A DNA stretch of 47,343 nucleotides from an uncultured Mycoplasma sp. (GTDB lineage: Bacteria > Bacillota_I > Bacilli_A > Mycoplasmatales > Metamycoplasmataceae), in assembly GCA_947039955.1 (NCBI GenBank), contig CAMRAC010000004.1, forward strand, positions 1 through 47,343, in the 5' to 3' direction. The position numbers were made by a program, and so were the translations under genes. Of the stretch, positions 41,642 through 47,343 are shown in pieces. The notes beneath the pieces are model-generated. The model ran no database searches, was not told where the DNA came from, and saw only the letters and a list, made by a program, of their open reading frames with translations. The first letter of the stretch is position 1. Each line of letters begins with the position of its first letter.

Positions 41642-42356
41642 TTTTGTTCCTTTTGAATAGTGATAGATATTCTATATTTTTTGATTTATTTCCAAGAATG
41701 GGGGATTTTTTTAATTTAATAAATTCAAAGTTGTTTTGACTATACTTTATTATTTTATCAATTATTTGTTCATGTAATTCAACTTTTGCAAAACCACCCT
41801 CTGAAACATCGTTACTATTTGCTTCATATTGTGGCTTTATCAAAGCTATGAATGAAGAAGATTCCTTTAATAGTGGTCATATTACATCAAATACATGCCT
41901 TAAACTTATGAATGAAACATCACAAACTATTAAATCTATTTGTTGATCAAACATCTCTTTTGTAATAACTTTCAAGTTTGTTTTTTCTATCGTCTTAACT
42001 CTAGCGTCTGATCTTATCTTATATTCTAATTGATTCGTTCCAACGTCAAGAGCATAAACATATTTAGCCCCTTTTTCTAAAAGGACTTGTGTGAAGCCTC
42101 CAGTCGAAGAACCTACATCTAAGCAAACTAAACCACTAGGATCCACAGAAAACTCTTCTAGAGCTGCTAAAAGCTTATAAGCACCACGACTTACATACTT
42201 CTTACTTTCCTTAACTTTAATAACTGAGTTAGGTTTTATTTTTGTTTGTGGCATAGTAATCGCCATTTCATCAACAAATACACTTCCAATTCTAATTAGT
42301 GAATCAGCTAGCTTTTCGTCGTAATTCATTTCAATCAATTTTTGTATTAATGTCAT
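41625..42356 (-). CDS. tlyA: TlyA-family rRNA 2'-O-methyltransferase
   Basis: A 243-aa protein with an N-terminal S4 domain and a C-terminal FtsJ-like SAM methyltransferase domain. Visible motifs are SRGAYKLLAALEEF, the SAM motif CLDVGSSTGGFTQVL and LIVCDVSFISL; TlyA methylates ribose in 16S and 23S rRNA and is often mis-called hemolysin A. Read through TGA as Trp. The start is one base after the stop of the preceding gene, and its end overlaps sufS. The tlyA position after nusB recalls the Firmicute nusB-xseA/B-ispA-tlyA region. Confidence 0.92.
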
Positions 42357-42357
42357 A

Positions 42358-42840
42358 TTAAGTTACAATCTCCAAAACTTTTACAACATAACTATTAAAA
42401 TCAATATTCTTAGTATCATAAAAAGATTTTAATCATTCTGAAAAACTTTCTCTCTTATAATTATTCAAGACAACAAAGTTATCATAGGTATATTCACACT
42501 CAATAGTTCTTTTCTTATTATAAAAAAGAGAAGTTTGAAAAGCATATCATAAACAAATACCTAACTTGTCTCATTTTAAATTTATAAACTTGGCATCAAA
42601 AGTTTTTGATAATTCAATAAGAGATGTAATAAAGTTTTCTTGGGTAGGATTGTCTAATAAAGATTTTTCTACACTTGTTAAATCTTGTGATGAAATTGTT
42701 GATTCAAATATAATTGACATTTTTGAAAATAAAAATCTAACTTGTTTATTTTTAAAAAGATGTTTGTATTTTCTAAAATCACCATCTTTTTTTAGAGAAT
42801 GTTTAACACTATTTAGCGATTTTTGCTTTTTGCTTCTCAT
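42358..42840 (-). CDS. Protein of unknown function between nusB and tlyA
   Basis: A 160-aa protein, read through TGA as Trp. It overlaps the 3' end of nusB by 32 bases and ends one base before the tlyA ATG. The N-terminus is very basic (RSKKQKSLNSVKHSLKKDG), which would fit nucleic-acid or ribosome contact. The rest is mixed helical with aromatic residues (WDKLGICLWYAFQTSLFY). No family is recognised. The xseA/xseB genes usually found between nusB and tlyA are absent, and this protein does not resemble XseB. Confidence 0.75.
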
Positions 42841-43234
42841 ACAAGATTCCTATTTTATCTAATATATTATTAATAAATTTGTATGTTTCATCAGGAATAA
42901 AATCTTTAGTAATGGAAATGTATTCATTTAAAACTATTTTTTTATCCAAAGTTCAAAGTTCAACAGATGCACATAAAATAATTGCTCTTGTCAAAGGTGC
43001 AATTCTTGCTCATGTTCAATCTGCATCCAAGAATAATTTTGCTGTCTTAATAAATTTACTATGATTTTTTTCTATTGATGTCAATATTTTTAATTGATCT
43101 TTAGTGATATTTTCTTCTGAAAAAATATTTGATAAATTCAATAGTTCATCCAACAATTCATATTTGTAAACTATCTCTACATTTTGCATTCTTTGAATTC
43201 TACGTTTTGTATAATTTTGGTTTTTGTTATTCAT
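42809..43234 (-). CDS. nusB: Transcription antitermination protein NusB
   Basis: rRNA antitermination factor binding boxA RNA with NusE. The 141-aa all-helical protein starts with an Arg-rich RRIQRMQNVEIVYKYEL (family RxxxRexAlQxLYxxe) and carries LTRAIILCASVEL and the highly conserved NEYISITKDF ... YKFINNILDKI motifs. Trp residues come from TGA. The start at 43234 has a weak Shine-Dalgarno sequence. It lies 30 bases after the ECF S-component gene and overlaps the next gene. Confidence 0.88.
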
Positions 43235-43264
43235 TGTTTTAAATTATATATTAAAAAAAATTAA

Positions 43265-44098
43265 TTATATTCTATTAGAATAATAATTTGCTTTACCAAT
43301 AGAAACTGCAGATAATGTCGGAATTAAAATAGTAACAAATATTGGAAGAACAAATGTTGTTTTCATTGCAATTCCGGATAAGGTTATCGGGTATTGTGTT
43401 GCCATTATTTTCTCTGGATTATTTTCGCTAGATAAAAATCTATTGAAGAAATTTACATAAGCAAATGGTCCTCAAAGTCATCTAAATATTATTAATATTA
43501 TTGCAACAACTGCAACTAGGTAAAGTATCCTGATAAAGATTTCTTGCTTCTTTATTTTATACAATACAAGCGTTGTAATAATGGTGGCAACTAATAAGAT
43601 ACACAAAGTAATCATTAATCAAAATACTAAAATAGGATCTACAAGACTGTTTTCAAATTTGAAAGAATTAGTAATAAATTGATAGACAAAAAATGAAATG
43701 ATTCCGACGATAGTCATGACTAAAATAACTATTGGAAAAATAAACCTAAATCTCGTGTCTTTTTCATAAAAGTACATCAGTCCTCAAGAAGCAAGAGAAA
43801 TCATCGGAGGTATAATTGCATACTCTATCATTCAAAAACCAATTGCTCCAAAAAATAATTGATATGCAGTGTCGCACATTATTGAAAAAAGGGAACCTTT
43901 AACAGGTCCAAATAAAATACCGAAAATGATATAAAAAAGAACCTCGACACTTATATTGAATTTTCCTGGTAAAAATTGTTTTAAAAGAAAAACTATAACA
44001 AAATACAATGTCATCATAATTCCCATTAAAGCAATATCAAATGTTGTGAATTTAAAATTGTTTTTTAAATTTTTTTTAAATTTTTGAATTGTAGTCAT
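43265..44098 (-). CDS. folT: ECF transporter S component, probably folate (FolT)
   Basis: A 277-aa multi-pass membrane protein; the substrate-binding subunit of an energy-coupling factor transporter. The N-terminus has the family pattern (FTTFDIALMGIMMTLYFVIVFL, then SVEVLFYIIFGILFGPVKGSLFSIMCDTAYQLFF) with small residues that contact EcfT. Later segments include IFPIVILVMTIVGIISFF, MITLCILLVATIITTLVL and ILYLVAVVAIILIIFRW. Its start overlaps the end of folC by 23 bases, so folate is the likely substrate; riboflavin or another vitamin is not excluded. EcfA/A'/T are not in this window. Confidence 0.75.
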
Positions 44099-45200
44099 AT
44101 TTCACCAATCTCAAAATTTCTTCAACAAAATAAAATGATCCAATAAACAATGTTTTTTTATCTAATGTTTTAAGAAAACTTGGTAGTGAATAAACTTTTC
44201 CAAATTCTTGTGGATAGTCAAAGTTACTTAAAGCTCTACCACTTTTATTTTGATAAATAAGAGTATTTTCTTTGTCGAAGTATTTCATTATATTTTTAAC
44301 ATCTTTATCAGAGGATAATGAAATAACATAGTAATCAAATTCAACATTATTTTCTTTAAAATAATTAAGCGTTTCTTTGATAGCTTCTTCATTATGTCCT
44401 GCGTCAACAGCACAATCATTTCCATTTATATTTATTTCTTGAGCTCTACCTATTGGCAAATGAAATCAACGTGCATCAATGTTGAATTCTGTCTTAAGAA
44501 TGTATTTAGATAACTCTTGGTTTTGAGTATGAATATTCTTAGAATCTATCTTAACAGAATGTAATGATTCATTCCCAACTAATTTAGCTCTTTCTTGTAG
44601 AATTTTTTCACTTACTTTATTTAGTGTACTTGGATAAAATACTTTATTATTTTCTTTAATTGCAAATGATTTATCTTCACTTATTTTTTCCAAAGTTTTA
44701 CCCAATAATTTTTCATGATCAATTCCAATTGATGTAAATATAGTGGTGTCGAAATTTAAATAATTAACAACATCTTTTTTAGCCCCAATTCCAGATTCAA
44801 AAATTGCAACATTAATTCTTTTTGTTTCTAGATAAGCAAGACAAGCTAAAAACATTAATTGAAAAAAACCAAGTGTATATTTAGGAAACTTTACACGAAT
44901 ATCAATCATGTAATCTTGTAAATCCAAAAAGGGAATATTTTCATTATTGACTTTAATTCTTTCTTCGAAATTAAATATATGAGGAGACGTAAATAAACCA
45001 ACTCTATTTTTATCTTTAGTTAGATTGTCACTTAAGTATTTTGAAACACTACCCTTACCATTAGTACCAACAACATGAATTTTGTGGTAATTCATTTTTC
45101 AACCCATTTTCTTGACAATGTTACGAAATTGAGGTGCTGTTAATTTTCCCGTTAGTTTAAATAGGGTATTTACCATTAATTGGTTTATTTTATCTTCCAT
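44076..45200 (-). CDS. folC: Folylpolyglutamate synthase
   Basis: Adds glutamates to reduced folates, keeping them in the cell. The 374 aa start at ATG 45200 behind AAAAGGAG; one TGA before codon 36 is read as Trp. The P-loop VVGTNGKGSVSK is at about residues 42-53, followed by LFTSPHIFNFEERI and the ESGIGAKKDVVN loop of Mur-ligase-type enzymes. The C-terminal domain has AVDAGHNEEAI. The usual length is about 420 aa, so this copy is a little short. It heads the folC-folT-nusB-tlyA-sufS-sufU chain. Confidence 0.9.
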
Positions 45201-45374
45201 AAAAACTCCTTTTAATATAATTAACTATTCAAAAACATAAAATATAATTATGTAAAGAGGGCGTTACTTTGCAAATTAAAAGACATTTGTTTTAAAAAAT
45301 TATAACATTTATTATTGGTCATAAGCAATTATTAAGATTGAGATTTGTTACTTTTTATATAACATCTTTTGCTT
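45201..45374. other. Intergenic region between folC and the DivIVA-like gene
   Basis: About 170 AT-rich bases with no ORF, RNA gene or strong hairpin. On the minus strand it must carry the folC promoter; a TATAAT-like sequence on the minus strand near 45222-45227 is a candidate. Confidence 0.4.
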
Positions 45375-45617
45375 TTAAAGATTGTCATCTTTATTTTTAG
45401 ATTTTAATTCTTTATTTTTAGATTTTAATTCTTTTTTAAGATTGCTTATTTCTTTTTTGAAAGCGTCTATTTCGGAATTAAGTGTTGTAATTATTTCTCC
45501 ATGTTCAATATAATCTGAACAAACAAGATCTAAATAAATATCTACTTGTGTAGGAGAATAACCATTTATGACTGTTTCAAATTTTTTATTGACTATTTTT
45601 TTATAAGTTAATTTCAT
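45375..45617 (-). CDS. DivIVA/GpsB-like coiled-coil protein
   Basis: An 80-aa protein. Residues 1-~38 match the DivIVA/GpsB N-terminal domain: KIVNKKFETVINGYSPTQVDIYLD, with the NGY-P-VD-x-LD pattern of the membrane-binding region. A Lys/Glu coiled coil follows (ISNLKKELKSKNKELKSKNK). DivIVA marks cell poles and GpsB coordinates wall synthesis; a wall-less cell with such a protein is notable. The start at ATG 45617 is chosen over an upstream in-frame start because the family start fits and a TATAAT (45624-45629, minus) lies 6 bases before it. Confidence 0.7.
   Translation of the reverse strand: MKLTYKKIVNKKFETVINGYSPTQVDIYLDLVCSDYIEHGEIITTLNSEIDAFKKEISNLKKELKSKNKELKSKNKDDNL
45390..45431. repeat. 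Perfect 21-bp direct repeat (two copies)
   Basis: 45390-45410 is repeated exactly at 45411-45431. It encodes one extra LKSKNKE heptad in the coiled coil of the DivIVA-like protein. Confidence 0.95.
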
Positions 45618-45623
45618 AACAAA

Positions 45624-45629
45624 ATTATA
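45624..45629 (-). promoter_or_regulatory. -10 box of the DivIVA-like gene (leaderless type)
   Basis: TATAAT on the minus strand, 6 bases before the ATG at 45617. Confidence 0.6.
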
Positions 45630-45719
45630 CATTTAAAAGATTGTGATTTTAATTTTTTAATATTATATTCAAATAAATTATTTTTAATAATTTTTAAAAT
45701 TTAAATTAAATACATTATT

Positions 45720-45728
45720 TGTTATAAT
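45720..45728 (+). promoter_or_regulatory. Extended -10 promoter of the 128-aa membrane protein gene
   Basis: TGTTATAAT, 38 bases before the ATG at 45767. Confidence 0.6.
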
Positions 45729-45766
45729 TTTAAATATTAAAACTGAATGAATGGATGTATTAGGAT

Positions 45767-46153
45767 ATGTCAATAAAAAATAAACTTAAAATTATGGCTT
45801 TAACTTTTGGAGCAGTTCCAATTGCTGTCGTTGGTAGTTTTGCAGCAATTAATCAAAATACAAATATTGTTGAGACAGTTAAAGATAACCACATAACATC
45901 AATATCAACTGGATCAACTGGACTTTCAACTTTATCAACTTTTACTGAAGAATCAAAAATTTATGATATTGAAAAATTAACACAAATTAAAGCAACAACA
46001 AAACTTGAATCTTCTCAAATGTATTTCATCATTACAGTATCAGTTTTAGGCGGAGCTTTCTTAGCTATAGGAATTTTAATTATTACTATAATATTAAGAT
46101 TTAAGAAAATTAAAAAGAATTTGAAAAGAAAACAAGAAGAAGACGCTTTCTAA
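45767..46153 (+). CDS. Small membrane-anchored surface protein, unknown function
   Basis: A 128-aa protein with an N-terminal hydrophobic segment (IMALTFGAVPIAVVGSFAAI, about 9-28), a ~55-residue Ser/Thr-rich external part, a second membrane segment (YFIITVSVLGGAFLAIGILIITII, about 86-109) and a short, very basic tail (RFKKIKKNLKRKQ). The layout is a miniature of the 1479-aa surface protein: signal segment, outside region, stop-transfer, cytoplasmic tail. No family is recognised. A weak Shine-Dalgarno sequence (TAGGAT) precedes the ATG. Confidence 0.75.
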   Translation: MSIKNKLKIMALTFGAVPIAVVGSFAAINQNTNIVETVKDNHITSISTGSTGLSTLSTFTEESKIYDIEKLTQIKATTKLESSQMYFIITVSVLGGAFLAIGILIITIILRFKKIKKNLKRKQEEDAF

Positions 46154-46201
46154 AAAATAAACAATTATTTCACAATATTTATAATTATGCATTAAATGAA
46201 T

Positions 46202-46207
46202 TATAAT
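46202..46207 (+). promoter_or_regulatory. -10 box of the 291-aa gene (leaderless type)
   Basis: TATAAT ends 8 bases before the ATG at 46216. Confidence 0.6.
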
Positions 46208-46215
46208 ATAGCAAT

Positions 46216-47091
46216 ATGAAAACATACGATATATTTATTGACTTTGAATGTATTTGTGGAGGTTTTGCAAGAAGGTTAAATAAAGCCTTTAATCAGATTC
46301 CTTTATCTTATACAATTGGTTATAGAAATAAACAAAAAGAAACAAAAACCTTGTTTGAACTTTTTGATTTCAAAAAAAAGGTACCTAATAATAATAATTT
46401 TACAAATAATATTTTAGAGGATTTTTCAAAGAGTTTAATTACAAACATTAATAAATTAATCAACAGAAAAGAACCTGTAAGAATGGAAGAAATAAATTTC
46501 ATTGGTTGAAATCCACAACTAGAAGAACAATTGTTATCTTCTATGTATAAAAAAAGAGTTCCTATCAATTCATTAATTAATACTTGCTTTGAAGAATCAA
46601 ACCTAATAACAAAAAGAGAAGTGTCCCTTTCTAAGGTTACTAAAAATGGGTATAAGGATACTAAATATTTCACTGAATTCAGAAAAGAGTTTGCCAAAAC
46701 TTTAAGCCCTGAAGATATTTCTAAATTTAACCTTACACACGATGGAGCTATTGCTTCATATGCTGGTTTTGTACTTTATAGTATTATCATGAAAACAAAG
46801 AAAACTAAATTCCATATTTATATGAGTGCAGAAATTTTAATTAATGAACTAAAAGAATATTCATTAGATGATATTAATAGAATGTATTATTTCTTAGATA
46901 ATATTCCTGAAGTTAAATCAACTATTAGGAAATTCAAGATTATCGATAATTTGAAGAAAGACATTAACACCAACGTTAGACTATTAGAACTATTAGAAAA
47001 CTATAATCCAAATATTAAAATAAAAGATTTAATTAAAAAACTTGAAACAAGTAATGATGAAAATAAAAAGAAAATTGTTTTATTTGAATAA
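46216..47091 (+). CDS. Unknown protein, possibly exonuclease-fold (DUF2779-like)
   Basis: A 291-aa protein with one TGA(Trp). The N-terminus YDIFIDFECICGG has an Asp-x-Glu on a hydrophobic strand, as in motif I of DEDD (DnaQ/RNase H-like) exonucleases, and NFIGWNPQLEEQ and NLTHDGAIASYAGFVLYSII could hold later acidic or helical motifs. Mycoplasma proteins of the DUF2779 type share such a start. I cannot show the full DEDD set, so this stays a tentative fold guess. There is no signal peptide. The stop is two bases from the convergent ffh stop. Confidence 0.65.
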
Positions 47092-47093
47092 AA

Positions 47094-47343
47094 CTACATT
47101 CCGAACATTGAAGGATCAAAAGAGTTACCTTTCAGACCTTTAGTCATGCCCTTCATTCTTTTCTTCATAGAATCAAACTCAGTAACAAGATTATTATATT
47201 CTTGTGCATTTCTACCAGAACCAGCCATGATTCTTTTCTTCCTAGATGCATTCTTTAATAAACGAGGATCTTTTCTTTCACCTAACGTCATTGAAGAAAT
47301 TAAAATTTCAAATAATTCTATCTTCCCTTCTGCTTTAGATATT
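47094..47343 (-). CDS. ffh: Signal recognition particle protein Ffh, C-terminal end (5' part outside window)
   Basis: About 83 C-terminal residues of the M domain, which binds 4.5S RNA and signal peptides. The motifs SMTLGERKDPRLL, SRKKRIMAGSG and the MKKRMKGM methionine/lysine-rich helix are the standard Ffh C-terminus. The N-terminal GTPase lies beyond the window. The gene is convergent with the 291-aa gene, with two bases between stops. Confidence 0.95.
   Translation of the reverse strand, partial: ISKAEGKIELFEILISSMTLGERKDPRLLKNASRKKRIMAGSGRNAQEYNNLVTEFDSMKKRMKGMTKGLKGNSFDPSMFGM

Noticed and set aside
46320-46697. 125-aa minus-strand frame
   Set aside because: Antisense to the 291-aa gene; no start context and typical shadow composition.

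Overview
The window reads as chromosome of a wall-less mollicute (Mycoplasma-type). It is strongly AT-rich. Dozens of recognisable proteins read correctly only if TGA codes for tryptophan; helicase, ParC, ParE, TyrS, FruA, NadE and others are otherwise broken at every conserved Trp. Gene content is minimal: little biosynthesis, a sugar PTS, salvage enzymes, and a two-protein SufS/SufU Fe-S set. I could not fix the species. Genes are tightly packed and no gap exceeds 300 bases.

Layout. 1-551 is the 3' end of a repeat-type surface protein gene. 637-5360 holds mutM and a 1259-aa SF1 helicase-nuclease. 12167-5362 (minus) is a run of parE, parC, nadE, an azoreductase and a Cof-type HAD phosphatase. 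12342-16682 (plus) carries an unknown gene, a fructose/mannose-type PTS permease, manA and a repeat-rich coiled-coil protein. 18532-16683 (minus) is a tRNA-binding-domain protein plus tyrS. 18624-20098 (plus) is a deoxynucleoside kinase with an overlapping alpha/beta hydrolase. At 20157-20402 (minus) sits a small double-glycine-leader peptide. 20561-24080 has holA, a GH13-like protein without catalytic residues, and rplJ-rplL behind an L10-type leader. Next come tRNA-Ser(CGA), a fused ABC-2 permease/ATPase, a pseudouridine synthase, a small unknown gene and obg. 29220-33659 encodes a 1479-aa single-pass surface protein built from 14 repeats. galU and plsY follow.

The right part is mostly minus strand: dinB, a nadD-yqeK fusion and mtn; then folC, an ECF S component (probably FolT), nusB, an unknown gene, tlyA, sufS and sufU as one chain of abutting or overlapping genes. 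Plus-strand insertions are a three-domain RidA-family protein and a short YbjQ protein. The end carries a DivIVA/GpsB-like protein, a small membrane-anchored protein, a protein of unknown function and the C-terminal end of Ffh.

How the genes work together. PTS import plus ManA would feed mannose-6-phosphate into glycolysis. NadD and NadE are the last two steps of NAD synthesis. FolC with the S component suggests folate uptake and retention. Mtn, the kinase and the YqeK domain are nucleotide salvage or clean-up. GalU and PlsY supply UDP-glucose and phosphatidic acid for membrane lipids.

The most unusual items are the three-domain RidA protein with all three catalytic arginines replaced, the GH13 protein with all three catalytic acids replaced, the double-glycine peptide with a possible Shine-Dalgarno-sequestering hairpin, and a set of about ten genes that look leaderless (TATAAT 6-8 bases before ATG).
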